Positions 11,454-28,336 are shown, counted from the first letter of the stretch. The stretch: DNA of 56,334 nucleotides from Bigelowiella natans CCMP2755 (GCA_000320545.1 ADNK01003043.1:1-56334), one strand, 5' to 3'. The notes: generated by a model not told the origin, from the sequence alone. Program-made: numbers and translations.

Positions 11454-14400
11454 AGCCATTATCGTTGAAAAGCTACAGAATATTGCTGCTCGTCTTTGTA
11501 GTCCGCATTCTGGTCATCAGCAGCATTTTCATAGGCGCTGCCAGCCTCGTTGCTTTTCTCCGGGGCGGCAGAGAATATATCATTGAGCGAGTCCTGGAAG
11601 CTGACGATTTCGGACATCCGAGGTGCCCTGCATTTGTCAAAGATTGGCGAGGAAGTGAGAGGCGGGGTCATCCGAGCTTTGCTCCGGGTGGGTTTGGGCT
11701 CAAGATGCAAGTTGTGTTACGCATCAATTGGAACGGCAAACAACACGGAGGGACAAAAAAAAATAAAGAAGATAATATGGCAAACAGGAAGTGTCGATGG
11801 CCTCGTATATCATGTGACGTCAGACAAGACGCCGAGGCAAGATTTTGTGGTATATTCGGTGCGGCGTATCATCATCTCTCCTGAAAGCTTCTCGCTATAT
11901 CAATCGGGGAAGTTGTGTATACCCGTCGCCATACGACGAACCAAATTTCCTGGATTGGGCTGCGGATTGTAGAGTAAAAGTCAAGGTCTAAACAACACTT
12001 CAATGGCGATTTCTCACAGTCCTTAGACGGCAGCTAGAGCTAAATATAACCCAGATATTTGATTCGACATGCTAACACAGATGTCCCTGTTCTCTTCCCC
12101 CCCCCCCCCTCATTTTATCATAATTATCATCACCACCATCACCACCACCCTACTATATCTCTGCATTCTCTACATTTTACTACTGACGTATGCTCTCCTC
12201 AAGGCGACTGTCTCTAGATGGGAATCTAACGTGTCGTTTGGATCCCCCCTCATCACCAAGCTTCTTCCGCCTCGGACTTAAGATCGATTTCGGAGCGGCG
12301 GTAGCGCTGTTATCCTCCTCCTCAATTACCTCTACTCGGATCGACGACTTGAATGGAAGCGCCCGCCCCTCGGCGCGGCCATCCTCCCCCCCCCCCCCTC
12401 CTCCCGCATAGAGAAGGTCATCCATGGCCGTCTTGGCGCCGGGAACAACTGGCGGGGGAGGACGTGTGCGGCGCAACGTGGCACTACCCCCGATATCACC
12501 GCTGCTCTTTGTGTGTGTTAACTGGCTCGTGCCGACTGTATTATCACAGCCGCCGCTCTCTTCGCCCCCCCCCGGCATCGCCTTCTGGTAAGCGGTGGCG
12601 GCGGCCGCGTCTGCGGCGGCTCTTTCCTCCTCCTTCTCCTCCTCCTCCTCCTCCTTCCTTTTCCTTGCGAGGACAGCCGCTGCGGCAGCGGCTGCCGCCT
12701 CGGGGGAGGGCAGAGGTGGAGCAGCGTTCCTCTCCGCATCCTTCGTCCCATTGTCATCACTGTTCGCCTTGGGATTGCCTTTGTTTATTCCCTCTGATCG
12801 TGTCCTCCCCTTGCTGATTTCGGTGGATGCTGACTTCGTCTTGGAGGTGCTCGAGGAGCTAGCAGCAGCTGCAGAAGAGGGGGCGGGGGCGGGGGCGGGG
12901 GCGGGCGAAGGCATGTCTCGACCCTACGAGGCATTATGTAGAAATCAGAGAAATGAGCAGCAGCGGAGACGGCGGGATCAGGTCTCAACTACTAAATGTA
13001 ATGAAACCGATGATGATGAGTATGATGAAGATAATGATGCGATTACCTCTTGCACTTTCCGGCCGGGAATCGACCCGAAAGTCGCGAGCTTGGGACATGT
13101 GCATAGGGAAGCGAGCCACGACTAAACGCACATACAAGGGAGAGAGAGGTGAAGGGAGAGGGGGGGGGAAGGGGAGGAGATATTTAAACTTCGTCTTTCA
13201 TGTTTCATTTGAAACAATTTTTTAAGGAAAATTCGAAAGATCGGTTTGGTTTCTCACGATACGATCCAGCAGCACAAGGATCAAAAGCTAGGCGCGTAAA
13301 TAGCAGCAATGCGCCTCTGGCAGATGATACCAGGAAATCGTCTTCACTGGGTGCTCGGAGATGATAAGTGCGTATACCGCTTGTGATTCTAAACCTGAGC
13401 GACGTAGTGGGAAAGGCGCTGTGTGACAAGTAGTACGATTCCTTCCGAACCAGCACAGGAAAAAGGCAAAGGCAAAAGCAAGCGCGGCATTCACAGCACG
13501 ATCGCTGCTCACTCATGGTTGGCGGCGTCCTTCGAGTCGGCGAAGAGCGTAGCGCCGTCGAGATCGATAACGCCCTTCGGCGTGACGTTCTCCTTGTCCT
13601 CGTAGTAGTGCAGCTTGTTTATTTGAAGCCGGCAGAATCGCTTCTTATAAGACGTGTTGACTAGGCCTTTCTTCAGAAGATATCCTGTTTTTGCAGGATC
13701 GCCGGAGCCTCCATCCCCCCCCCCCGCTGTGCCACTTGCCACCGCGATACTGGACTTAGCGCTTTGTGGAGCGGTGTTGTTGCCTGAGGGGATCGGTGAC
13801 GAAGATCCGCCCTGGTATGATATACGTGTTAGTGCTGATGTGAAGAGGAGGGTGGGGTGTTCCTGCTGCTGGCACTGGCGTTCTGTTTTTTGTCTTTCTT
13901 ATTTTCTATCCCGAACACACGTATATGCGAGGCGTACATGCCTTCCCTCCATGCATAACCCATCACAATATTGCACGCTACCCTTAACTGAGTGGCAGAG
14001 CGGTTTCCTTTTCCTCGAAACCAAGAGAATATCCCGGATTTGTTTTGTTGATGCTCCGCAGGATTCCCAGACCTGTTCTGTGCAACCTCCTCCATGTCCA
14101 AAATCTGGTTAAAAGCTTGGCGCAGCGTCCAAGCGTTGTCCTTGTGGTCGCGGTTCGTCCGGTGCACGGCCACCATGGCTTTCTCTGTGATAGGGCAGCG
14201 CAACAGAAATCACATCAGACTCAAGGAACAATGGTTCAAAACCCAGCCCAAAAATCCCCCATAAAAGGAGTAGATAGGTGAAGAGCCTTTGAAGCCTTAG
14301 TCCGAGATATTACGTTCGAAGTTGCGCTCACAGCTTTTTCTTATGATAAGCTAGATACTAGGTTGAAGCTATGAACGGCATGGACAGACGTCAACCGATT

Positions 14401-14789
14401 ATTTGCCGAATTTTTTGAAGATTTCTGTCCCCCCTGCCAAATCCGTTCGCTTTCAGACCGTAGAGCAACTCCTCCGCCAGACCACGGTAGACCCTTGCAC
14501 ATGCGCTGATCTGCATATTTATATACACACACACACGCACGCACACACGTCCACATACATGTGCATACATGTTCATTTAAAAACTGTACAATTATGTAAA
14601 AATGAATCTCATGAAAATAGCAAATGGACAACATATTCAACCATCCTTGAACTCCTAAGCGATTAAAACTAATGAATCCACCTTTCCATCGTTGTAGGCC
14701 GGCGCCCCGACGTCGATCGTGTCGCGAATGTCATTTTGAATCACGCTAAGCAACCCCCCCTGCTTTGCAAAAAGGCTATCCGTGGACAT
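10629..14789 (-). CDS. PH and SAM domain adaptor-like protein
   Basis: Ten exons close in phase: 14789-14682, 14510-14396, 14184-13982, 13811-13513, 13394-13331, 13121-13047, 12923-12184, 11627-11477, 11184-11037, 10882-10629, giving 718 residues. Residues 1 to about 110 are an all-helical N-terminal domain with DTIDVGAPAYNDGKISACAR and VYRGLAEELL, a pattern seen in otherwise uncharacterised proteins. A complete PH domain follows near residues 165-275: TGYLLKKGLVNTSYKKRFCR, then GVIDLDGATLF, HEFRITSGIRTYHLRAPSED and the closing Trp helix DDFLSWLASL. The middle is disordered (Ala, Glu and Pro runs, PPPGPYPGPPPP). A C-terminal SAM domain spans about 640-705 with LRILGEEDLDEEDLFELERS and MGLKYGQIVKLLKAI. 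PH domains bind phosphoinositides and SAM domains oligomerise, so a membrane-recruited scaffold is likely. Intron 7 (12183-11628) is long and may hide another exon. Confidence 0.8.
11409..11446. repeat. (TG)n microsatellite in PH-SAM intron
   Basis: About 18 TG units, ending in GCGCGCG, lie in the intron between the 11627-11477 and 11184-11037 exons. Confidence 0.95.
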
Positions 14790-16326
14790 GCCTCCCTCGG
14801 TCGGTGCGTTTGCCAGCCAATTACACGTTTAATGCACAGAAAAATAGAGGAAGTAAAGCGACTCGGAAACGCACTTGCTTCTCCGTCGGCACTCGACGGG
14901 CTGGATGCCCTGCGTGTGCGCGACGCGACTCACGGCAGCAGAGATGGGCATTCCAGAAAGCGGCAACATGCTTCGGCGATTTTGTTACGAAAACACGTAA
15001 ATTCCCATGTTTTAGGGTTAAAGTGTCCTGAATTCCGTGGACAATTTGGAATTGGGCTTAGCTTTCGACTGCGTCATCCATGTCGCACAGAAGAATCCAA
15101 TGGGGTTGTGAGGAGATCGTCGTTCCATCGCTGTCCGGCTGCCTCGCATGAGCTCTGTCTCTGCCGGCCGACGGATGTGAAACCAACGCTTCAATTCCCT
15201 CTGTTGCACAACTCTTCGCATTGTGGTGATGATGTGATGATCCAGAATTTGCTTTTGCCAAATGGACAAGCAATGCATTGTTCCCCTTGTGAACGATTTC
15301 CAGGAGAACAAAACCCACGTCGTTTGACGTGGTGACTTGCTGCAAACAGCATTGCTCATCAGCTGTTGGAAGGCAGGGTGAAAAGAGAAGTGCACAAGTG
15401 CAGTGAGGTGCAGCAAGACGCGATGAAGGAGCAAGTTGCGCAAGTCTTCGTGCCGACTGCAGAGTTCCGTGAACTTTGGTGCTTCCACGATGCAAGGCAG
15501 TCCAGCAGTGGCAGTGGTTGTGGCCGCACAGCAGTGGTGGCAGCAAAAGAGAAGAAGAAGAAGAGAAAGTGCAAAAACGATGTTGGGAGGTGTTGGAGAA
15601 AGAGGGAACACCCAAGGCCATGAACAAGAGCGATCATCACAAGATCGAAAGATGACGTTGTCGTCAACTGTGCATCTTGCGAGTGACATCGTCATTGCTA
15701 GATTGCCATCATGATCATCATCTGCATCTTCGTCCATGTGTTGTGATGGACTGCTCTGGTGCTAGACATGCGTGCATCACAAGGAAGAAGCACACTGCAT
15801 GCATGACGTGCAGCACGAGTGCTGCACTGCAGATGCTGCTGACTGTCCACATTGCATTAGTGTCAAGCGTAAAAGTGCAGCTGTGAGATGACAGATGTTC
15901 AACAGCAATCAGAGCTCAATCATTCCGTCTAGCTGTTGCCGACAACATCGAGAAACAGAAAGCAAGCCTTCTGGCCTTGAAAATGCGCATGCGTGCCATG
16001 CGACTGCTGGAAAGTGAGAGAGCGCACACATGTGCTTGTGCTCACTACCGTCCATTCTGGCATTGTGAACACACTAGCACACGACAAAACGGGAGTAGCA
16101 TGCAGACTTTTCTTTCCGCATGCTAGCATGTTTGAAATTTGGCCACATGCGCGCTGCAACGGAATGGTGTGTTCAAGCATGCATCCTGTCCCGGTGACAA
16201 CGAGTGAGGCAATGTGAAGGGATGATTGTTGCAGACATGTGGCGTGATGTGATGCATGCTAGCATGTGCTGCACAGCTGACAATGCTGTGTTGTGTCCAT
16301 CATTGTGCACTGCTTCCATTCATTGA
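14790..16326. other. CATG/GCATGC-rich island, no gene
   Basis: From about 15000 to 16320 the DNA is rich in GCATGC, TGCACA, TTGTGC and CATG words and has no exon-like frame. A 239-residue open frame on the minus strand here has no family features and looks accidental. Similar DNA continues on the other side of the ubiquitin gene. Confidence 0.6.
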
Positions 16327-19815
<3,489 letters not shown>

Positions 19816-20284
19816 TCACAGACATCTTTTCTCATTACATCGTACATGTTGAACAGATTTCTTCTGGGCCATTATGGTAAACATGAGAGCGCATCGATTT
19901 CGCTGATGCTCTGGAAGCCGGTAGAATCCATCGTCTCCCTTGACCATCGATTCCATGAACTTCCAATCCAGCATCCTATGTTCTTGAACCTTTTGGATGG
20001 TGAATCCAGCATCGATTAATGCCTGAATAATCTCGAAAAGACTATGGTTCCACTCATAAGTCCGTGTATTACAAAGCCGTTCATTTGACTCCATAGCAGT
20101 GTACGTGTAGCCAGAGTCGAACACCATCGGAGACTTTGTCTCAAAGTAAGGATAGGCGAGAAGTAGATCCTGTCCGCCCTTTTCATCTAGCTTTCGATCG
20201 TCATATCCTGACAAATTGACATGTCACTTATTCTGCTCTAATACGTGCTCTATTTGAAATTGTTGTTGTTGCTGTTGTTATTAT

Positions 20285-20318
<34 letters not shown>

Positions 20319-21058
20319 TGCGTGTGTGTGTGTTGCGTTTATTCGTAGTCGTCAATGAAACCTGGTGTGTCATCATCAGCCAGCGCGTTTAGCATCGGAT
20401 GGCCATCTCTAATGTAGAAGATCCCGCCATCTGCCAGCACTTTGGATACCTGCTTTGCCCATGCTCTAATATCAGGAAGCCAACAAATAGCTCCGACTCC
20501 CGTGAAGACGACGTCGAACTGTCGCCCACAAAGCGCTTTTTCTGCATTGTACACATCGCTGACGACAAACTCCGCGGGAATTTTGAGTTCCTTGCTAAGG
20601 TTTCTGGCCTTCTCGATCGCAGTTCGGCTGAAATCAAGCCCAACCACCTCTGACGCCCCCTCTCTGATCCAGCTCAGCGTATCAAGGCCGAAGTGGCATT
20701 GGAGGTGCAACAGTGATTTGCCTTGCACATGTGGGCCCAAAGCCTCACGATCTATTGCCGTGATACAAGAGCCCGAGCTTGATGACGAGGAGGATATATT
20801 TGACTTATGATTGGAAGAGACTTGCTTTCCCTCGCTGATTCTTTTCAAGCAATCTGCGTAGAAGGTCGCACAAGGCTTGATATGATGCTTAACCCTCTCG
20901 TCCCAGTTGCGTTCGTTGGCCAGCCGCATCTGTTCCCATGACTCCCCACCAGTATCAACATCATCAGCACTATCACTATATGTCTCAGCTCTCTTAAGGA
21001 CTCGGTAGAGAGCTACAGCGATGGTCCCCAGTGCCAGGGAAGGGGGGGCGAGGAGCAT
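19816..21058 (-). CDS. Membrane-anchored class I SAM-dependent methyltransferase
   Basis: Two exons, 21058-20362 and 20207-19816, joined in phase 1, give 362 residues. The N-terminus LLAPPSLALGTIAVALY is a hydrophobic anchor or signal. The Rossmann core follows at about 110-235. Its SAM-binding motif I region reads LLHLQCHFGLDTLSWIREGA. Next come VVGLDFSRTAIEKARNL (motif with the acidic ribose ligand) and FDVVFTGVGAICWLPDIRAW. The C-terminal exon contains LLLAYPYFETKSPMVFDSGY and YEWNHSLFEIIQALIDAGF, typical of a bacterial-type group of small-molecule methyltransferases. The substrate is unknown. The intron contains a (GT)n tract at 20286-20335. It is divergent from the membrane-protein gene starting 303 bp away. 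Confidence 0.85.
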
Positions 21059-21361
21059 GCTGGTTCAGTTCTGAGAAGCCGATGCCGACAGAACTCGGAA
21101 GTTCACCCGTAAATTCTGGGAACTACCTGATTTCTTGTCGCAGAAAGAAAAATCCCGCTTATTTCATCGATCCCAATGGGGGAAAAAATCCTGGAGGAAA
21201 CGCAGTCCGATTTTACAGCTCGGAGCGCGGTCACTTGAGAAAGCGTTTCAAATTTCCCACAATTAGTTCTGGGCGACTTGATTTGATTTTATGTATTATG
21301 CATCTAAACATATCATGTCGCAGGGCAAAATTCCAGGACGCTCGCATCTACAAAAGGCGAA
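21059..21361. promoter_or_regulatory. Short divergent promoter region with TTGTCGCAG and ATGTCGCAG
   Basis: The whole gap between divergent start codons is 303 bp. It carries TTGTCGCAG at 21135-21143 and ATGTCGCAG at 21315-21323, both reading towards the plus-strand gene. A promoter role is inferred from recurrence in other 5' gaps. Confidence 0.4.
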
Positions 21362-22287
21362 ATGGAGTCGACGTGGTCCCGGCCACAGATGATGGCGCTG
21401 TCCACGTCGGTCCGGCCGTTCGGTCCACACCCGTCCTCACTCTTGGCTGCAACCTCCCTCCCCAACCATCGTCCTCTTGAATCTACTCATCTAAGGAACC
21501 GAAAGGCCCTGTGGGCCAAGGGAAACCGCGCGGTGCAGATCCGAGCCTCCAACGGCGACGACATCGAGGAGTTACAGAAAAAAAGGCTGAGGAACAAGCA
21601 GGTGAGTGTACGCTCGAAGGGGAGACGAGCCAGCTGAAAAAAATATTATACCTTCAGGATCGGTCACAAGCGGCACGCGACTTCCGAGTCATAAGTATCG
21701 CTGTGAGCGCCCTCTTCGCGGGGCTTGCAGTTTTCCTCCGATATCAGGTAAATGCTCGGATTACGTTGTGGTTCTATGACTTTTGAAGAGCATTCGATGG
21801 AGCAACGAATATATGACTAATGCCTCCTTCCACATACTCGCAGGATGCAGATCTTTTCCTCGACGAAGACTTCAACCTCGACGCAGTGCCGGTTATCGCC
21901 GGGCTCCTCCTTGCCATATCCTTTCAATACTCAAGGTAGCAGCCCCCGCCATTATCTCTTTAGCCATCGTGGTTCTTCACGCACTGTCACCGACCTTACA
22001 TGACATACCTCACAGCCCCTATCAGCTCCTAATCGTGTTTTTCGGCCGGTTCGAGACGGAAAGGCCTGTCGATTGGGTTGCGGATCGATTGGCTGGCAAG
22101 GGGGGCGGGGCGGGAGAGAGTGATGCTGTCGCTCCTTCCCAAAGTACCACTGCGGCAATGAAAGCAGCCAGCGCGGCTCTGATTGGGGCGGGGGGTGTGA
22201 CACTTGCAGCGTTGATTTCGAAGTATGTGGGAGACACGTGGGCCTTGAGCCTAGCGATCGGAACCGGCTTCTTCTCCTTTCTCTACG

Positions 22288-22358
<71 letters not shown>

Positions 22359-23051
22359 TGTGTGTCCGCAATGAGATACATGGCCAATCGCTCTGCATTC
22401 TCAACCCTCCCGTCATTTCTTCACATCTCTGGTTCTTACTTATCAATGCTGGTATCGCTCAGGTCGGTCGCCCGCGTCAACTCAATGCTGATGAGGTAAC
22501 AGCTAATACACAACCGCCTCCGCTGCTGCGGCTTTGCTATATAAGAAAGGAACTTACGCCTGTTTGACTCTCGTTCTCTCCCCAGACCGCTGCGCGAGAG
22601 GAGGCGTGGGGTGACTTCGAGGTGTTCGCCGAAACAAGGTCTGCCAACCAAAAACGATTGGGAGAAGTATTTACAGATCATCGATGCCCCATACATAACG
22701 AGCTGCCTATTAACCCCCTGCCCCGCTAGTTGACACTTGCCCCGTCGCCCCTCCCTCCCTGGTTCTACTATCCCTTCCTCGGCTCTGATATGATTCATAA
22801 TTTCAAAAAACCGGTCAATTATAATTGTTAGCCTGGTGAGGGCTGGAAGCTGTCACGAGTCAGAGATTATGGCGGCATTTGTGAGGGAGTATCCTAAATA
22901 TAAGGACGAATCTGAGGGCGAGCAAGCGCGAAAGCAGATGCGGCGCTTTGTCTCGCGATGGAACCCATACGCTGAGAGAACCCCTTACGGCTTCTTCAAG
23001 AATGTCGCGTTTTCCTCTGCCTTCAAGGAAGGGATGACAAAATCGCTTTGA
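21362..23051 (+). CDS. Predicted organelle multi-pass membrane protein, family not recognised
   Basis: Seven exons close in phase: 21362-21601, 21658-21747, 21844-21935, 22016-22289, 22463-22495, 22586-22638, 22832-23051, giving 333 residues. The N-terminal 65 residues are Ser, Arg and Leu rich with few acids, like an organelle transit peptide. Hydrophobic segments follow: VISIAVSALFAGLAVFL, VIAGLLLAISFQYS, AALIGAGGVTLAALIS and WALSLAIGTGFFSFLYE. The C-terminal region is soluble: REEAWGDFEVFAET, CHESEIMAAFVREYP and MRRFVSRWNPYAERTPYGFF. I do not recognise the family; the CHESEI and RWNPYAERTPYG motifs look conserved and would be good search seeds. Intron 4 begins with (TA)n then (TG)n directly after the donor GT. 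Confidence 0.75.
22290..22356. repeat. (TA)n(TG)n microsatellite at an intron donor
   Basis: About 17 TA units run straight into about 17 TG units. The tract starts at the donor GT of an intron in the membrane-protein gene. Confidence 0.95.
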
Positions 23052-23097
23052 CAGGGGCAAGAAGCGAGGAGGCGGAAGATTGAATGGGAAAGAGGGA

Positions 23098-23146
<49 letters not shown>

Positions 23147-24260
23147 GAAAGAAAGGTGACATTTTGCGGTTGTGGTAAAGCAATTAGAACTATGCGATTT
23201 CAGCGGGCTTTCAACATCATGTTGTAAATATAACCGTAGATTACTCTCATTCGGCACGTGAACCCCGCCGAAATAACAACAACAATGCGGAAGATGATGA
23301 GTAGATGTTGCGAAGTTGCGTTGTTGATGCTTAGTAGTAACAAGAGAAGTTAAGTATTCGCGATGATCATCATGTATAATAAAAGCCAAACGCAAGGGTG
23401 CTGTGCACGTGCGCGCGACGCATCATTAGCTAGAGGGTGTGCGACTGATATAGCGACTGCATGGCGCATTTAGCTTGATGCTGTGTGCCATTTTGTTAGC
23501 AATCGTTCATCACAGCAGCAGATTGTGCAGCATGGCATCGTATCGCAGAGCACGACGCAACAATAACAAGCGCGTCTAGCCACGCAAGCAAGCTAACGTA
23601 CGGATGGCAGCGTGTCGACCAATGCAAATTCGTTTTATTGAGGCCGATGTCGCATTTAACTTTGGTGTGCTATGCTATGCGCTTTTATTTGCTACTAAAA
23701 TGCACGCGCGCTTTCTCCTTCATCCAATCATGTTTCTAGAGTCTCCTGATGCGGCATTGCATATAATATATAATCTAAGGTTGCAAGGGGCAACAGCCGC
23801 GTTTCGCGAAACGCATCAACGCCACAACAACTACATTGCCAGAGAGTTGTTACGGCTGGATTAAAATATACAGACTGTGTGCATTTCTTAGCAAAAACGT
23901 GGGAGAGCAATAATTCAACACAAACCAACAACATAAAAGAATCTATCATCCGAACACAACGCACGTACCATCACGACCGGAGTGGGGCACGCCATCTTAT
24001 TCCAAATCGTCGTTTGATGAGTACACAATAATACCAAATCTTTCTAAAATTCCGATATTGCCCTCTTTCCCTAAAATTCTGCGCACGATTAAACCCCCGC
24101 ATACATTTATATCTCAAATACTGCCAACTCTGCTCCCGGTAGGGGGGGCGGGAAATGAAAAATTGTAACGGAACGAGTTGTAAGCGGATTCGGTCTGCAG
24201 GGGTCGGTCGGCGCACAGCGAGTGCGTATGTTCTTTTTTTTTTTTTTTTTTTTTTCCCTA
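23052..24260. other. Intergenic region with (GA)n tract and CATG/GCGC-rich DNA
   Basis: A (GA)n run occupies 23101-23144 just after the stop of the membrane-protein gene. From about 23400 to 23720 the DNA is rich in GCGC, GCATGG and TGTGC words like the islands elsewhere. A T-run lies at 24234-24255. No exon seen. Confidence 0.55.
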
Positions 24261-24794
24261 ATGCTCTCTTCTCACCAGCTCTTGCTTGATCTATCCACAG
24301 CATATCTACCAATAGCCTTCTACTTGAATTCTAGAGATCCCGAGGATCCCTGCGGCGTTTCAGGTTCACCATTCTCTTCACCACAGCTCTAATAAGCGCA
24401 GTGCTTCCTTCTGTCTATCTTGCTAGCAACTCTAGTCGCTGCTGCTGCTTTCGCTGTCGCTCGCAGACGTATCGTCCGACACCTCCACTACGACTTTACC
24501 GCGGACTGTCAGTACATTACCACACAGTCGTCAAAACACTTCACGGTACAAACACAAGCACGTTGCTGCGGGGGAGTGGATATGTCATGTATTATGTGCA
24601 CGCGCGCGTCGTTGCCGCTGTTAGACATGGACGCATTATTACCTGGAGTTTTGCCTCTATTCACTGCTCCAGGCATTGAGTCGGAGTCCGACGACGACGA
24701 GGCCGATGTAGAGATATCAGCGTTCTTAGCCCTGCAACATCAAGGTCGATGGAAGGGGGGGGGGGGGAGCAGGATGAGAGCGCCGAAGAAGTGA
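24261..24794 (+). CDS. Small predicted membrane protein
   Basis: Two exons, 24261-24363 and 24427-24794, join in phase 1 to give 156 residues. It begins MLSSHQLLLDLSTAYLPIAF, then PEDPCGVSG, and has a membrane segment TLVAAAAFAVARRR followed by a basic stop-transfer and YDFTADCQYITTQSSKHFT. An acidic stretch (ESESDDDEADVE) follows. The last 20 residues come from a G12 homopolymer and may be wrong if the true stop or an intron lies earlier. No family recognised. It is convergent with the NHL-EGF receptor gene, 199 bp apart. Confidence 0.45.
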
Positions 24795-24993
24795 AACAAA
24801 CAAGGCGACTCCGATTACGATTCGCCTTATTATTATCATTATTTGTATCCCCGCGACATGTGGGGGCTTCAGAGCGCGCGCAGTTGTCACTGGGAAATAT
24901 CTGCGGGTTTTCAGCCCGCAGGATCGATATCCCCAGCCATATTCTTTCGAAAGAAGGTCGGCATCTTCTCTTCTTCTAAAAAAATGTCAGCTT

Positions 24994-27900
24994 CTAGTCA
25001 GACCTCTTCTTATCTCTGTTGAAGAATCGGTCTACGAGTCCTTTCGGGTTCTTCTTCTCCTCTCTGAACACCTCCTCCTCATCGATGGATGAGCTGTGCA
25101 GCGGCGCGGCGAGCGACAACACAAGGCCATAATGATTAGGTTTGGCTTGGATGTTGATGGTGGTGATGATGGTGGTGATTCCACGCGGGAAACTCGTGTC
25201 GGAAGAGTGTTAAAAATTTTATTTTCACGGGGGTCAGATATAAGACGAACGCGCATGTTTCGCCGAACCTGAGATCGGTCGAACTCGTCTCGTCGGCATC
25301 GTCGATGACCACGCCTGCAAGCATTGATTTGCCAAAAATAAAAGATCCCAGCAACAGAACCACGGCGTCATGAGAGGAATGTGATGAAGTACACACCACC
25401 CCATACAACTATGTGCGACATAGAAATTATTTCTGAAAAATACGAATGTGTGTATATCCGTATATGTGTGTGTATTCAATCAAAAGCGGGGGCTATAGCA
25501 GACGCCCAGGGCATCCTGATCGTCGCTCATATGGGTATGGGCACCTTTAAGCGCGCGCTTTGCGTCATCACGCAACGCCACCGCGCCTTTCGTCCATTTG
25601 TTGACCACGTTGGGTCTTGGCTCGATATCTTCAGATGAGGAAGCTATTTGATCCCTCTCAGCTTCAGAATCGGTGATGTATTCGCCTGTGGGCGTCGTTG
25701 TGGTAAACATATCACTCCGATGAGGATTTCACTCTTAACGCAGTGGGAGAGGCTTTTGCCATCAACCGCCGACACGCACCCGCACACGCACACGCACACG
25801 CACGCGCGCGCGCTTGCACTCGCAATTCATAAAATAAATTCCCAAAAAAATGCTCTCTTCCCTCCATTCAGGGGAAGAAAACCGTCTCTCCTACCCGCGT
25901 TCGGCTTGTGCTTCTTGTCATACTCCAGCTGGTAGTTGACCCGGTTGAGGTGGTCCCGAATTCGCCGCGCGCGCCAGCACAACCACATCCCGATTATGAT
26001 TGCTGCAGGAGAGGGGCGGGTGGAAGAAGCAGAGGGGGGGGGGGGGAAATCAAAAGGTGGGATTAGGTGGGATTCGCAATCAATCGGCGCTTGGAGCGAC
26101 GCTTATTATTATGTCCTCTAATGCTGCTACCTCCGATCAAGATGATAGGGAAGACAGATGCCCAATTCTTCTCGAGCCTAATCGAAGATTCACAAGACAA
26201 AGCGCACACGCGAAGCGACCATTACTCGTCAATGCTACCCCGTGCTCCGCCCCCCGCTCAAGATTCTGATGACTTCTACTCCTCCTCCTCACTTAGTAAC
26301 AAACTAGTTGTGCGCGAACAACAGACCATGAGGGCTCCGGCTTGGTGTAATTTTCGCAATAAAGCCCCTCGTAGTATTCTTGGCATTTGCACGTGTCTAC
26401 ATAGGGAAGATAGCCATCGATGAAGAAATACGACTTCTCCATCGGCGGAGGATGCGAGTAGATGTTGGAAGGGGGATTGGGGATTGGAGGGGGGGAGGGG
26501 AGGGGCGGCGAGCTACATACTTGGAGCGGTGCATATGCCTCCGTTCAAGCACTGAATGTCACAGACGGGCTTCTCGCAAAAGGTGCCTGTGTTGAGAGTC
26601 GGGACAAGAGAAGAGAAAGCGCCACGGTCAGGAATGGAATATATACAAAATGCTGCTGAAAGGGGGCAGAGGATAGGGGCAGGCATGTATAAATCTCCCC
26701 CTCCCCCCCCCCCCCCCTCTCTCTCTCTCTCTCTTCCTTTGATATAGGTGTGTGTTTGTGTGTGAGAGAGTGCTTCTACCTGCCCAGCCGACATGACAGG
26801 TGCAGTTGTTGGGCGTAGAGCAGTCCCCGTTCGTGCAATCAGACTGCAGCAGCGGCAAAGAGTACGCGTTAGCAAAAACTTATATAATGTGTACATTGCA
26901 TTCGTCACCACTGCAATACTACTAGCAATGCTGTCATTTTATGTCAAATTCGCTCTCGTCGCACCGTCCTATTCATCCAGAAGTCATCGGGACGAAATGG
27001 CTTTAAGCACAGAGGCACATTGCAGTTGGGCCCCACCTAGCCAAGCAAGACGAAGTATTTAAGGTATTGATTTGCGTTACTCACATAATCACAAATCTCC
27101 GTCTTCTTCGGATCCCTCCCTCCCCCCCCCCTTACACTCACCCATCCTCGCGTGCAGGCGCAGAAGTTCGGCGCGATGCAGAGCCCTCCGTTTTGGCAGG
27201 TCACTTGATCGCAAACTGCCGTGTCGCACGCATCACCTGCACGAGAGTCATTCGTTGAGCGAAGTAGGATACACACGTTGGGGGAGGAGGGGAGGGGAAT
27301 GAGGACGCAACCCAAGAGTTTGCGGGGGATCGGAAGATTTTGACAGGCGGGTCAAGAAGAATGATCCCGATACGGATAGAGAGAGAGAGAGGGGGGGGGT
27401 AAGGGGGAGCACTCACCACTCCATCCTGTGTTGCAGACGCAGTTGTCAGGAGAGACACAGTTTCCTCGCACACAACCGTATCTTCGGCAGTATGCTTTCG
27501 AGCAATCATGCCCTTTCCAACCGTTGATGCAAGTGCCTACGGGTTGTAACAGGCAAAGGGGGCGGAGGGGACACGGATAAAAGTGAAAGACAAGCTCAAA
27601 TACGTTCGCGCTTATATTAGCGCGCTGCCTAAGTTTCTCTCACACACAAACATACACGTTCGCTGCCCTCGACTCCCCCCTCCTTCCGTCCCCTCCCCAT
27701 CCCCTTACATGTATTGATGTCCGTGCAGTATCCCCCATTCACGCAGGTTTGCGCGCACGCCGAAACGCAGGTGTCGGGCGCTACGCACAGCTGCCCCAAC
27801 CCACACACTGGGTTGTCGCATATCTACCCGTGGAGAACATGGAGAGGTACAGACAAAAGAACTCCAATTAAGAACCGCGAAGTTGCTTCTTGCATTCAAC

Positions 27901-28336
27901 GACGGGGGGTAAGAAGAGGGGGGGAGGGGCGAAGCGACACAATGAGTTGTTGGTAGGAAGAAACAATGCCCTTACCGGAATGGTGCAGTTAGTGCCCACA
28001 TAGTTTGCGGTACATGTACAATTGTCCGGACTGGAGCACACGCCTGAGGAGGGGAGACAAACACGCGCTCGTTCGTGTATTCAAAGAAAAATAATACCTT
28101 CATCCTCCCTCCCCCCTCCCCCGCCCTCCGCAGTGGATATGCGCGCCGTTGTACCTCCGTTGAAGCACTTGTACTTCCGACAAACAGGAGTCTGACATTG
28201 GGGGCCTTGCCATCGGCTCGTGCACGTGCACGTGTTTGGGAGCGTGCAGTTACCTGGAGGGGGTGGGAAAGGAACATGCTCAGAGGATGGATACGAACAG
28301 CACTGTTGATGTACTCGAGGTGGCGGAGCGCGCGCG

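Noticed and set aside
15018-15737. 239-codon open frame on the minus strand in the CATG-rich island
   Set aside because: Composition is that of translated repeat DNA, with no family motif.
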